Assembly (NCBI GenBank): GCA_019746355.1
Contig: JAIESC010000056.1
Location: 1 to 20,808 of the forward strand
DNA from: Xanthobacteraceae bacterium
Lineage (GTDB): Bacteria > Pseudomonadota > Alphaproteobacteria > Rhizobiales > Xanthobacteraceae
Direction of reading: 5' to 3'
Length of the DNA: 20,808 nt
Both the position numbers and the translations under genes were made by a program. Below, piece after piece: positions 6,625 to 13,565 of this stretch; position 1 is the first letter of the stretch, and each line of letters begins with the position of its first letter. The notes below the pieces were generated by a model. That model was given only the letters and a program-made list of their open reading frames with translations. It ran no database searches and was not told where the DNA came from.

Positions 6625-7805
6625 GCGGCTTTTTCGTCCCGCACGATCTCAAGGCACCGCTCAAGGGCGCGGCAAGCGGCCCGCTCGCGGGCTTAACCGC
6701 CGCGGTGAAGGACCCGTATGCCATCGCCGGCGAGAAGGCCGGCCCCGGCAACCCGGACTGGCTTGCGCAGGCTCCGACTGCGACGCAACACGCGGCGGCC
6801 GTCGACAAACTGCTCGCCGCGGGCGCAACCATCATCGGCAAGACCATCACCGACGAGTTCTTCTACAGCGTCACCGGCATGAACGCGCATTACGGCACGC
6901 CGGCGAACCTGCGCGCGCCCGGGCGCATCCCGGGCGGCTCGTCGAGCGGCTCGGCCGCGGCGACCGCGGCAGGCTGCTGCGACTTCGCCCTCGGCTCCGA
7001 CACCGGCGGCTCGGTGCGCGTGCCGGCCTCGTTCTGCGGGCTCTACGGCATCCGCACCACGCACGGCCGCATCGACACAAGCGGCGCGATGGACATGGCG
7101 CCGTCGTTCGACACCGTCGGCTGGTTTGCGGCGTCGGCGGGTTTGTTTCGCACCGTGGGCCAGGTGCTGCTCGACAAGGCGGGCGTGTCGGCCCCGATCG
7201 CGAACCTGCTGGTGCCGGATGACGCTTTCGCCGAGGCCGACCCGCCGGTGACGGCACTCCTGCGCGACGCGCTCAGGGCGATGGCGGGCGCGCTGCCGAA
7301 GCCGCAGGCCATGAACGTTGCCCCCGGCGGCTTCGAGAAGTGGCGCGATGCGGTCCGCGTCATCCAGGCGCACGAGATCTGGCAGGTCTACGGCCGTTTC
7401 GTCGAGGAGAAGAAGCCGCGCTTCGGACCAGGCGTCGCCGAGCGCATGCAGATCGCGGCGAAGATCACCAGGGCCGAGGCGGATGCCGCAGGCGAAGTGC
7501 GGAGCGCGGCCCGCGAGCACATCCGCGGGCTGGTCAGGCCCGGCACGATCATGGCGCTGCCGACGGCGCCCTGCATTGCGCCCAGGATCGACACGCCGCA
7601 GGATGCGCTGGAGTCGTTCCGCGTGCGGGTGATGCGGCTCACCTGCATCGCCGGGCTCGGCGGCCTGCCGCAGATCTCGGTGCCGGTGGGAACGGTGTCG
7701 GGCTGCCCGGCCGGATTGTCGTTCATCGGCTGGGCCGGCGGCGACGAGGCGCTGCTTGATCTGGCGGTCGCGGTCGCCAAACACTGCGGCCTGGAGCGCG
7801 CTTAA
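6621..7805 (+). CDS. Amidase signature family protein
   Basis: This is a 394-residue cytoplasmic amide hydrolase with the Ser-cisSer-Lys triad. Lys30 lies in TAAVKDPYAI, Ser107 in PGGSSSGSA and the nucleophile Ser131 in GSDTGGSVRVPASFCG. The spacings (77 and 24 residues) match the family, for example FAAH K142/S217/S241. The C-terminal half has the expected GTIMALPTAPCIAP and GLPQISVPVGT stretches. The ATG overlaps the deacetylase stop as ATGA and is preceded by AAGGGCAAGG. An upstream extension of the open frame back to 5853 is only the shadow of the deacetylase gene. Coupled translation with a PuuE-like hydrolase suggests consecutive steps in degrading a nitrogen compound such as an amide or ureide, though the substrate is inferred only. 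Confidence 0.93.
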   Translation: MSGFFVPHDLKAPLKGAASGPLAGLTAAVKDPYAIAGEKAGPGNPDWLAQAPTATQHAAAVDKLLAAGATIIGKTITDEFFYSVTGMNAHYGTPANLRAPGRIPGGSSSGSAAATAAGCCDFALGSDTGGSVRVPASFCGLYGIRTTHGRIDTSGAMDMAPSFDTVGWFAASAGLFRTVGQVLLDKAGVSAPIANLLVPDDAFAEADPPVTALLRDALRAMAGALPKPQAMNVAPGGFEKWRDAVRVIQAHEIWQVYGRFVEEKKPRFGPGVAERMQIAAKITRAEADAAGEVRSAAREHIRGLVRPGTIMALPTAPCIAPRIDTPQDALESFRVRVMRLTCIAGLGGLPQISVPVGTVSGCPAGLSFIGWAGGDEALLDLAVAVAKHCGLERA

Positions 7806-7811
7806 GAGCGG

Positions 7812-7997
7812 TTTCCAGGTTGGTTTGCACCGCTCCATCCGCCGTCATGCGCGGGCTTGACCCGCGCATCCCGCTTGGGAGGGCACAGTACCCGCCCAAG
7901 CGAGGTGGCCGGGACATGGGAGAGCGAAGCGACGCCGTCCTTCGGACGGCTATGGCCCGGCCATGACGTGGCGAGGCTGGCGCAAACCAACTGGAAA
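7812..7997. repeat. Nested inverted-repeat element between convergent genes
   Basis: Imperfect outer arms TTTCCAGGTTGGTTTGC (7812-7828) and GCAAACCAACTGGAAA (7982-7997) differ by one base insertion. Inside are CGTCATG (7843-7849) and CATGACG (7962-7968). An 8-bp perfect pair CGCTTGGG/CCCAAGCG lies in the middle. The 30 nt at 7922-7951 are the exact reverse complement of 814-843 in the first repeat element. It fills the gap between the amidase and the oppositely oriented hydrolase gene, so it may act as a two-way terminator as well as being a dispersed repeat. Confidence 0.75.
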
Positions 7998-8019
7998 GCG
8001 CGCTAGCTCGACGAACGAC

Positions 8020-8871
8020 TCACTCGTAGAATTGCGGCGACATTTTCAGCGTGTCGCGCTGCGCCTTGTCGTGATTAATCCAGAGCGTCGCCTTCTCCTT
8101 GGCGAGAATGCCCGCGATCTTTTCCATCGAAGCCTTCGACTGCTCCTGATTGAAATTGTTCACCGGCACACCGCGGTTGTCCCAGTTGCCCTTGAAGTGC
8201 ACGGCATCGCCGGAGAGCACCAGGGCGCCGGTCTTGGGCAATTTCACCAGCAGCGACTGGTGCCCCGGGGTGTGGCCGGGCGTCGCGATGATGACGATGC
8301 TGCCGTCGCCGAACACGTCCCGGTCGCCTTCGAGCTTGGTCACCGGGTGCTCGGGCTTGAAGCGACCCACGCCGAGCGGATTGGGCCAGTCGTATTCGGC
8401 CTTCTGCACGTACAGCATCGTCTGCGGGAACATCTCGACATTGCCGACGTGATCGGGATGGGTGTGCGACACCGCCATGCCTTTGAGGTCGGCGGGCTTG
8501 ACGCCAAGCTCCGCAAGCTGCGCCACAAGCTTCTTCGGCCGCTTCCAGTGCGTGGCCCGCGGATCGGACGGCTTCTGGCCGTCCGGCATGTCGGCGATGG
8601 CGTCGGCCACGCCCGTATCCCACAGGAACCAGCCTTGCGAATGCTTGATGAGGTAGCAGTTGTCGACGAAGTCCATCGACTTGCCTTCGTTGACGCCCGG
8701 CGACCAGCGGCCGATGTCGCCAGCGACGCCTTCACCGCAATTGAGGATGTAAAGCTTCTCGATGCCGGTCCTGTCGGTATCGGTTTTGGCCTGAGCGATA
8801 GCTGTCTCGCCTGGCAACGCACAGAGCCCGGCAATAGCCAAGGCGGCGACGATCCTTGCCATCGTTTCCAT
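8020..8871 (-). CDS. Exported metallo-beta-lactamase-fold hydrolase (AHL-lactonase-like)
   Basis: This is a 283-residue MBL-superfamily hydrolase with an N-terminal signal peptide (METMARIVAALAIAGLCALPGETAIAQA), so it is probably periplasmic. The zinc motif is H136-T-H-P-D-H141 (VSHTHPDHVGN), followed by TPGHTPGHQSLL with a metal His, then LSGDAVHFKGNW with the bridging Asp. The early YILNCGEG and LIKHSQGWFLWDTG stretches resemble the AttM/AiiB-type N-acyl homoserine lactonase branch, which is usually cytoplasmic. The start is set by GGGGAG eight bases before the ATG. A longer open frame upstream to 8943 lacks signal-peptide logic. The next ATG, three codons later, is possible. Substrate assignment is uncertain; lactonase or another ester hydrolase both fit. 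Confidence 0.9.
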   Translation of the reverse strand: METMARIVAALAIAGLCALPGETAIAQAKTDTDRTGIEKLYILNCGEGVAGDIGRWSPGVNEGKSMDFVDNCYLIKHSQGWFLWDTGVADAIADMPDGQKPSDPRATHWKRPKKLVAQLAELGVKPADLKGMAVSHTHPDHVGNVEMFPQTMLYVQKAEYDWPNPLGVGRFKPEHPVTKLEGDRDVFGDGSIVIIATPGHTPGHQSLLVKLPKTGALVLSGDAVHFKGNWDNRGVPVNNFNQEQSKASMEKIAGILAKEKATLWINHDKAQRDTLKMSPQFYE

Positions 8872-8945
8872 GACGCCAACTCCCCATGAGTTCCCGTGCC
8901 GGCTTTGGTGCCGCGCTGTTTCTCGGGTCAGGGAGAATAACACAA

Positions 8946-8974
8946 GGCCGCGCGGCGTATTCCGCCACGCGGCC
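8946..8974 (-). terminator. Hairpin terminator after small membrane protein gene
   Basis: The arms GGCCGCG and CGCGGCC pair over 7 bp, continue through a C/A mismatch into GGCG/CGCC, and close on a TATTC loop. Read leftward, the hairpin is followed by TTGTGTTATT. It lies 26 bp beyond the stop of the 93-residue membrane protein gene, and ahead of the hydrolase gene on the same strand. Confidence 0.6.
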
Positions 8975-8999
8975 AGGTTCCGGTCATGAAGCCGGTGTT

Positions 9000-9281
9000 C
9001 TACTCGGCGATGTCGAGCGCCAGCACCGCGGGCGCGAGCAACCAGGTCGCAAGTTTGGCAGGTGAGCCGCCCTCCATGTCCTGCGACCGGTCCGCGATCG
9101 TCAGCGCGACCCGCCAGGCAACCCAGTACATCGCGTAGTAGATCGGAATGAAGGCGGCGAGCGCCACCGTCTTGGACACCGGATCGAGCACCAAGCCGAC
9201 GCCGACCGCGAGCGCCTGGCCGACGATCAGCACCACCACGTAGACAAGCAGAACCCGAAGCGTATTGCCGCCATTGCCCAT
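9000..9281 (-). CDS. Small integral membrane protein, 93 residues
   Basis: I do not recognise a named family. The protein has hydrophobic segments at about residues 8-33 (LRVLLVYVVVLIVGQALAVGVGLVL), 37-58 (TVALAAFIPIYYAMYWVAWRVA) and near the C-terminus (ATWLLAPAVLALDI). Between the second and third is a polar loop DRSQDMEGGSPAK. It is probably a two- or three-helix inner-membrane protein. GGGGTGA a few bases before the ATG supports the start. It is followed by its own hairpin terminator and preceded by another small exported-protein gene on the same strand. No partner suggests a function. Confidence 0.75.
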   Translation of the reverse strand: MGNGGNTLRVLLVYVVVLIVGQALAVGVGLVLDPVSKTVALAAFIPIYYAMYWVAWRVALTIADRSQDMEGGSPAKLATWLLAPAVLALDIAE

Positions 9282-9368
9282 ATCGTCACCCCGCTTTTAT
9301 CAATCCGAATGGTCGGATCGGGGCGATTGTCGGCAACCTTTCGGATGGATCAATCCGCTGGACGATCC

Positions 9369-9397
9369 GTCGCACCCGTAAATCATGCCGGTGCGAC
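9369..9397 (-). terminator. Possible hairpin after the 137-residue exported protein gene
   Basis: GTCGCACC (9369-9376) and GGTGCGAC (9390-9397) are a perfect 8-bp inverted repeat with a 13-nt loop. It lies 12 bp beyond the stop of the gene at 9410-9823 on the minus strand. There is no T-run, so termination is only a possibility. Confidence 0.3.
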
Positions 9398-9409
9398 ATT
9401 CCGCCTGCG

Positions 9410-9823
9410 TCAGCGGCGCGCGCGCTTGCCCTTGGCTTCCCACTCGGGATGGGCGTCAAAGGCTTGGCCCATCAGCCAGCCGCCGACAAAGGGAACGACG
9501 CAGTCCGCCGTCATCACATAAACTTCGCGGAGCGTCAGCTCGCGCTGCACGGCGATCGTGCCGGCGATCGGAGCAAGCGCCATGCAGCCGACCGTGGTGA
9601 GGACCGCGGCGCCGCCGTTGCTCACCTTGGCGTTGCGCGGCTCCTTCCACTTCCAGTCGCGTAACGCAAAGTAGCCGGCGGTCATCCCGACGCCGACGGC
9701 CAGCCCGGACCAGAACAGGCGCGGGTCGTCCTTATTCCGCTTGAGGATCCTGGCTTCCGCACTGGGACAGAGCAACGCCATGGCCGTCACGACGACGGTC
9801 ACAATTCCCAACCAGCGCTTCAT
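9410..9823 (-). CDS. Hypothetical exported/membrane protein, 137 residues
   Basis: The protein begins MKRWLGIVTVVVTAMALLCPSAEA, a good signal peptide with likely cleavage after AEA. It continues RILKRNKDDPRLFWSGLAVGVGMTAGYF and has a second hydrophobic part (GGAAVLTTVGCMALAPIAGTI). It ends in a glycine-containing segment (PFVGGWLMGQAFD) and the basic tail KGKRARR. The start is chosen because the signal peptide begins there and GGGGACCGGA lies just upstream. The frame is open back to 9967, but that extension has no protein character. Family and function are not recognised. It may be a small envelope protein held by one or two membrane helices. Confidence 0.72.
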   Translation of the reverse strand: MKRWLGIVTVVVTAMALLCPSAEARILKRNKDDPRLFWSGLAVGVGMTAGYFALRDWKWKEPRNAKVSNGGAAVLTTVGCMALAPIAGTIAVQRELTLREVYVMTADCVVPFVGGWLMGQAFDAHPEWEAKGKRARR

Positions 9824-10020
9824 TCCGGTCCCCAGCCCCACCTGTGTTGGACGAGCACCATACTGATGATGCTCGGGTCGCAAAGTCGAGGCGCCAAGCC
9901 CAAAGCACGGGGGATATTTCGAAGAACGCCGGCGAGTGCAGCAATTCTGCAACGAGGCGACCTCCAAAAAATCGGCACTCTGCCTGGGTTTTCACCGCAT
10001 TCGCTTAGAATGCAAACAAA

Positions 10021-10048
10021 GAGGGGCCGCCCTTGTGGACAGCCCCTC
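10021..10048 (-). terminator. Strong intrinsic terminator of the rreB-like unit
   Basis: Read leftward, GAGGGGC-TGTCC-ACAA-GGGCG-GCCCCTC forms a 12-bp stem, including two G-T wobbles, with an ACAA loop. It is followed immediately by TTTGTTT. It lies about 80 bp beyond the stop of the 24-codon ORF and has no other gene to serve, since the next gene on this strand starts about 200 bp further on. Confidence 0.85.
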
Positions 10049-10130
10049 CATTGTCAAACCGCGTCCGGTCCAAGCCCGCGCGAGGCGGGCCGGCCGTGCG
10101 CGACCGCGCAGCGATTCGTATCGCGCGGCG

Positions 10131-10205
10131 CTAGCTCAGAACCCCAGCCGAGGCGAGGATCCAGCTCACGGATGCCGGCACACGCGGCGATAGACAATGA
10201 GACAC
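10131..10205 (-). CDS. rreB-like tiny ORF (24 codons) with extended Shine-Dalgarno
   Basis: GTG-started 24-codon ORF, reading V(M)SHCLSPRVPASVSWIL then ASAGVLS and TAG. The ORF is defined by context. A TTGACA promoter, a 17-nt Shine-Dalgarno with a GTG at normal spacing (seven bases after GGAGG) and an intrinsic terminator make a self-contained unit of about 220 nt. This is the architecture published for rreB (ribosome-regulated expression in Bradyrhizobiaceae). That small mRNA has a 17-nt Shine-Dalgarno and GTG start, a poorly translated short peptide and tight 30S binding. The published B. japonicum peptide is 14 residues and its mRNA 165 nt, so this one is longer and may be a homologue or a member of the same regulatory class. 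The RNA rather than the peptide may be the working product. It is too short for ordinary gene callers. Confidence 0.72.
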   Translation of the reverse strand: MSHCLSPRVPASVSWILASAGVLS

Positions 10206-10221
10206 TGGATCACCTCCTTTC
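10205..10221 (-). promoter_or_regulatory. Extended 17-nt Shine-Dalgarno
   Basis: The minus strand reads GAAAGGAGGTGATCCAG. It is complementary over all 17 nt to the 3' end of Rhizobiales 16S rRNA (CUGGAUCACCUCCUUUC) as I know it, and ordinary sites match 4-8 nt. Its last G is also the first base of the GTG start. So long a match should hold the 30S subunit tightly and slow start-site escape, as was reported for rreB. Confidence 0.88.
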
Positions 10222-10240
10222 AGTTGTTTCAGGGAACTCC

Positions 10241-10268
10241 AGCCTAAGGCAGATTCGGGCCTTGTCAA
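10241..10268 (-). promoter_or_regulatory. Sigma-70-type promoter of the rreB-like unit
   Basis: The minus strand has a perfect -35 TTGACA (10263-10268), a 16-nt spacer and TAGGCT (10241-10246) as a plausible -10. Transcription would begin near 10234, giving a 5' leader of about 30 nt that holds the extended Shine-Dalgarno. The upstream gene stops 25 bp before the -35, so this is an independent promoter. Confidence 0.65.
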
Positions 10269-10293
10269 AAATTTCCGCTGCCCGACCCGCTCC

Positions 10294-10626
10294 TCACTGT
10301 TCCGCACGCAGCGCCTGGCGCAGCTCATCAAGCGTCAGTTGCGGCACTGACGCGCCGAGCAACCGTCGCATGACGTCGACCGCCGCAGAGCACTGCTGCC
10401 GCTCGCCCGCATCGGCAAACATCTCGACGCAGAGCGGGTGCTCGGCGCGGCAGGTCCGTTTTGGCGCATCGACGGGCACCGATTTCGCGCTTGCAAGCTC
10501 GAAGCGCATCTCGGCATCGCGCTTCATGTAGGATTCGCGGATCGAGCCGAGCAGCAGGACGACGTACATCGCAGCAATAATCATCCCGGTCAGTACGGTG
10601 ACCGACTTGTCCACCCGCAGCAGCAT
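10294..10626 (-). CDS. Hypothetical protein with one N-terminal membrane helix, 110 residues
   Basis: The protein starts MLLRVDKSVTVLTGMIIAAMYVVLLLGSI, a single membrane anchor at about residues 8-28. A charged soluble part follows, with Cys residues at CRAEHPLC and QQC and an amphipathic C-terminal helix (LTLDELRQALRAEQ). GGGGA before the ATG supports the start. It is probably inner-membrane anchored with a soluble domain on one side. The even Cys spacing would fit a periplasmic disulfide, but orientation is not certain. No family is recognised. It lies directly upstream of the rreB-like unit, on the same strand but with a separate promoter between them. Confidence 0.72.
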   Translation of the reverse strand: MLLRVDKSVTVLTGMIIAAMYVVLLLGSIRESYMKRDAEMRFELASAKSVPVDAPKRTCRAEHPLCVEMFADAGERQQCSAAVDVMRRLLGASVPQLTLDELRQALRAEQ

Positions 10627-10921
10627 CCGTTTTCCCCATTTGTGACGGAAAAATAACGGCGCGATTTGCGGCCTGCATCGGGATTTTGTTGCGCCTTGCG
10701 ATGTCGGTTAAGCGGTGGTCACCGGCGATCAACACGCGGCCGAAATCGCGAGCGGTGCCGGACGCTTCGCGGGAACGCTCGCCGGCATGTCGCGCCAACA
10801 ACACAGCGCAAAATAATTTGCGGCGGTACGGATGACGGAAGAAAGCTTTGACGGCGCGTCCGATGCGGCGCACCGCCCTTATGTCAAGCTTCAATCGCCT
10901 GTCCGAAATTGCAACGGCTGG
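10627..10921. other. Intergenic stretch without a supported gene
   Basis: No open frame here has coding character. The only structure noted is an AT-rich palindrome CGCAAA-ATAA-TTTGCG (10807-10822), which could be an operator or a chance hairpin. The left end must hold the promoter of the 110-residue protein gene. It also contains the downstream flank of the DUF1624 gene, where no clear terminator is seen. Confidence 0.5.
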
Positions 10922-12157
10922 CTAGAGATAAGTCCACCACCACTCGCGGCGTCGGCGCTTGACGGCCGAGAACCAGAGGCACAGCGGATAGAGGATCGCG
11001 ATTACCGCGAGCCACACCGCATAGATGCCCGGTAATCCCAGACCGTAGCCCGCGGGCTTTCCAGCCGGCATGCCGCCGAACAGCCATCCGACCTGGCCCA
11101 GCGTCACGGCCGCGAACAGAACGGCGAGCGCATGGATCAGGAACAGGTGGGCGACGTAGTAGAAGAACGGGACCCGGCCGAAGGTCATGATCACGTCGGC
11201 TGCCCGGCCGCGGACGCCATCAAAAGCCGCGAGACACAATAGCGCCGGGCCAAGCGTCATCGATAGATAGAGCAGCGACGGCGGATACTTCTCACAGTTG
11301 ACGAAGGAGAGCGCGGTGGCGAGCAGGCTTTCGTGCGCGGTCCAGGGCGCCGGGTCGCCGTAAAGATTGCCGGCACGCAGCAGGATAAAGCCCGCGATCG
11401 TCGCAATGCCCAGACCGCCGAGCCAGCGCCGCCGAAGCGGCCGCGGCAGCGCAAACACGGGGCCAAGCGCGTAGCCCGCAGCCATCACGCCGATCCACGG
11501 GATCAACGGATAGAGCGCAAACAGCTTGATGCCCGCGCCGAGATCAAGCATTCCCGGCTGATGCAGCAGGTGCCAGAGCGGTGCCGCCGCGCCGAACGTC
11601 TCGGCCTTGAAGCCGTCGAGCATGTTGTGGCCGAGGATCATGCCGAGCCCAACCACCGCGATCGCCCAGCGCGGCAGGTGGACAAGCGCCGCAAGCGCGA
11701 TCATCGACGCGCCGATGGCGAAGATCACCTGCATAACGAAATTGCCGAGGTCGAAGCTGAACATCCAGCCGAGCCGCACCACGGTGAACTCGATCAGAAC
11801 GAGCCACAGGCCGCGCGTCAGCAGATAGCGGCTCACCTCGCCGGCCGTACGGCCCTGCGAGCCGTAAAGACAGGCCGAGATGCCGGCGAGGAAGATGAAG
11901 GCCGGCGCGCAGAAATGGGTGATCCAGCGCGTCAGGAACAGCGCCGGGTCGGCGACGTCGCGCGGATTGAAGCCGCCCGCCGCGAAGAAATCGCGGGTGT
12001 GGTCGAGCGCCATCACGATCATCACGAGGCCGCGCAGGAAATCGATGGACGCGAGCCGGCCCGCGGCTTGCGATTGCTGCTGCAACGAACTTTTGCCGCC
12101 GGCGCGCGTGTCCTGCCGTGGCTGGGACCGCCTCTGCGACTCAAACAGAAGTGTCAC
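10922..12157 (-). CDS. DUF1624/HGSNAT-like membrane acyltransferase
   Basis: This is a 411-residue polytopic protein. After a polar, Gln-rich tail of about 33 residues it has RLASIDFLRGLVMIVMALDHTRDFF, the hallmark of the DUF1624 / heparan-alpha-glucosaminide N-acetyltransferase catalytic family (related to YeiB and acyltransferase-3). The membrane His and Asp in DHTRD are the usual catalytic-site region. About ten hydrophobic helices follow, including FPAxIFLAGISACLYG-like and FFYYVAHLFLIHALAVLF segments. Family members move acetyl or acyl groups across the inner membrane to glycans or other envelope substrates. The start is GTG, with AAAGGA seven bases upstream. An ATG overlapping that site is out of frame and opens only seven codons. 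The acceptor here is unknown. Confidence 0.9.
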   Translation of the reverse strand: MTLLFESQRRSQPRQDTRAGGKSSLQQQSQAAGRLASIDFLRGLVMIVMALDHTRDFFAAGGFNPRDVADPALFLTRWITHFCAPAFIFLAGISACLYGSQGRTAGEVSRYLLTRGLWLVLIEFTVVRLGWMFSFDLGNFVMQVIFAIGASMIALAALVHLPRWAIAVVGLGMILGHNMLDGFKAETFGAAAPLWHLLHQPGMLDLGAGIKLFALYPLIPWIGVMAAGYALGPVFALPRPLRRRWLGGLGIATIAGFILLRAGNLYGDPAPWTAHESLLATALSFVNCEKYPPSLLYLSMTLGPALLCLAAFDGVRGRAADVIMTFGRVPFFYYVAHLFLIHALAVLFAAVTLGQVGWLFGGMPAGKPAGYGLGLPGIYAVWLAVIAILYPLCLWFSAVKRRRREWWWTYL

Positions 12158-12344
12158 GGCACATTCCTTTCAGAATGAATTGAACGATCGACATCAAATT
12201 CAGAAATGTCGGCGGAAAAGCCGACCGCCGCAAGGCGCGCTGAAATGCCTTGCACGCCGCGTTCCGGCAAGATGAAGTTTCTGATGGTTTCGATTGAAAA
12301 ATGCGATCGATCGAGATTGAACCTGCCGCATGAGCCGGACGACT

Positions 12345-12363
12345 AAGCGCGCGCTGCGCGCTT
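12345..12363 (-). terminator. Perfect hairpin after UPF0178 gene
   Basis: AAGCGCGC-GCT-GCGCGCTT is an 8-bp perfect stem with a 3-nt loop, lying 20 bp beyond the stop of the UPF0178 gene on the minus strand. There is no T-run, so it may only be a stabilising stem-loop. The rest of the 226-bp gap before the DUF1624 gene has no supported gene. Confidence 0.4.
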
Positions 12364-12383
12364 CGTGGCAAAAGTTGGTCGGA

Positions 12384-12851
12384 TCACGGCGCCGCCGCGG
12401 CGCGCTTCAGCCGCACGATGGCCTGGTCGAGGGCCGAGAGGAACCGCGAGCGGTCGCGCGGCGCGAACGGCTTCGGCCCGCCGGTGACCGCGCCGGCGCT
12501 GCGAAGCTCGTGCAACAGGTTCCTCGTTGCGACCGTCATGCCGATCGAGTTGTCGTCGAACGGCTTTCCGTTCGGCGCAATGACAACCGCGCCGGCCTTC
12601 ACGCCACGGCTCGCGAGCGGCACATCTGCGGTCACCACGATGGCGCCGTTCGCGGCGCGTCCGGCGATCCAGTCGTCGGCCGCGTCCATCGCCCCGCCGA
12701 CCACGACGCGCTCGATCCACGGCTCGCGCGGCACCATGATCGGCGTATTGCTGACGACAAAAACCTTGAGCCCGTGCCGCGCCGCGACACGATAGATCTC
12801 GTTCTTCACCGGACAGGCGTCGGCGTCGACGTAGATTTCGACCGGCTTCAT
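12384..12851 (-). CDS. yaiI: UPF0178 (DUF188/YaiI) family protein
   Basis: This 155-residue protein is close to the usual family length of about 150. It opens [23 protein letters not shown], in which the D-A-D-A-C-P motif is diagnostic. [28 protein letters not shown] and [13 protein letters not shown] follow, matching the conserved blocks. The fold is PIN/NYN-like, and the acidic residues (D9, D11, D79-region) suggest a nuclease site, though to my knowledge no biochemical role is established. The start is fixed by the family motif at the N-terminus. The open frame extends upstream to 13064 without coding character, and the ATG has only a weak Shine-Dalgarno. It is divergent from the Gly-rich protein gene. 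Confidence 0.93.
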   Translation of the reverse strand: MKPVEIYVDADACPVKNEIYRVAARHGLKVFVVSNTPIMVPREPWIERVVVGGAMDAADDWIAGRAANGAIVVTADVPLASRGVKAGAVVIAPNGKPFDDNSIGMTVATRNLLHELRSAGAVTGGPKPFAPRDRSRFLSALDQAIVRLKRAAAAP

Positions 12852-12986
12852 CGCGGATGAATCGTTCTCAAGTGTTCCAGCTTCACGCTCAGTTGCACAA
12901 CGCGCGGCACATCCCAAACCTTCGGTTCCAGGAACATCGCATGTCCCGCTCCGTTGGCCCACATGGAAACTTGACAGGAGTTGGCT

Positions 12987-13499
12987 ATGCCAGAGACACG
13001 ACAATCTCTTTCCATGATCGCGGCCATTCTTCTCGCCGGCAGCGCCGGATTGGCGCTGGCCCAAGGTGGCGGTGGTGGCGGTGGCGGCGGCGGTGGCGGC
13101 GGAGCCGGTGGCGGTGCGGGCGCCTCGTCGGGCACAACCGGCGGATCCGCCGGTACAGGTATGAGCGGATCTGGCACGTCACCGACCAACCCGTCGGCTT
13201 CTCCATCCGCTCCCGGCACCATGGGCGCGAGCCCGTCAGCGCCAGGCACGGTTCAGACCAACCCGTCGTCCGCCGGGACGCCGAACACCGGACGCGCCGA
13301 CGCGCCGGGCCGGCCATGCGGCCCGACGGCAGGAACGAGCCAGGGCGCGCCGGGCCGCTCCACCACCGGCAGCGCGGCGCAGGATTCGACGGTCACGAGC
13401 CCCAACCCGGCGCCCGGCACGGCGGGGTCGCCAACCGGCGCCTATCCGAACCTCAACAGCACGACGGGCTCGGGGAGCTTCTCCGGCGCCGGCTGCTAG
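12987..13499 (+). CDS. Exported Gly/Ser/Pro-rich low-complexity protein
   Basis: This is a 170-residue protein with signal peptide [27 protein letters not shown] run of 13 glycines interrupted only by Ala follows (about 13061-13110 in DNA, a GGC/GGT microsatellite). The rest is disordered, rich in G, S, T, P, A and N. It includes near-repeats of SPSAPGT and NPS, and the only Cys residues are at GPCGP and the C-terminal GAGC. AGGAG six bases before the ATG decides the start; an in-frame TTG two codons earlier is less likely. Similar unannotated exported proteins are common in Bradyrhizobiaceae. The glycine tract may vary in length between strains through slippage. A surface or matrix role is plausible but not shown. 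Confidence 0.8.
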   Translation: MPETRQSLSMIAAILLAGSAGLALAQGGGGGGGGGGGGGAGGGAGASSGTTGGSAGTGMSGSGTSPTNPSASPSAPGTMGASPSAPGTVQTNPSSAGTPNTGRADAPGRPCGPTAGTSQGAPGRSTTGSAAQDSTVTSPNPAPGTAGSPTGAYPNLNSTTGSGSFSGAGC

Positions 13500-13521
13500 C
13501 AGTTCGTGCCTACGGAAAACG

Positions 13522-13547
13522 GAACGGCGCGCGCCGGCGCGCCGTTC
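13522..13547. terminator. Bidirectional hairpin terminator between convergent genes
   Basis: GAACGGCGCGC-GCCG-GCGCGCCGTTC is an 11-bp perfect stem with a 4-nt loop, midway between two converging stop codons. Read leftward it is followed by CGTTTTCC, giving a T-tract for the vWA gene. The rightward tail is not T-rich. Confidence 0.7.
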
Positions 13548-13565
13548 GCATGCCGCTATCCGGCG

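Noticed and set aside
10205..10221. A match to the 3' end of 16S rRNA on the plus strand, as if an rRNA gene ended here
   Set aside because: No 16S sequence lies to its left. The match is exactly the anti-Shine-Dalgarno region, and the minus strand has a promoter, start codon and terminator in register.
10807..10822. AT-rich palindrome CGCAAA-ATAA-TTTGCG as an operator
   Set aside because: A single site with no adjacent regulator gene and no clear promoter overlap; kept only as a note in the intergenic entry.
12141..12371. Possible 76-codon ORF overlapping the DUF1624 start
   Set aside because: Ser/Arg-rich with no coding bias, it ends inside the DUF1624 start region, and the Shine-Dalgarno there fits the GTG of DUF1624.
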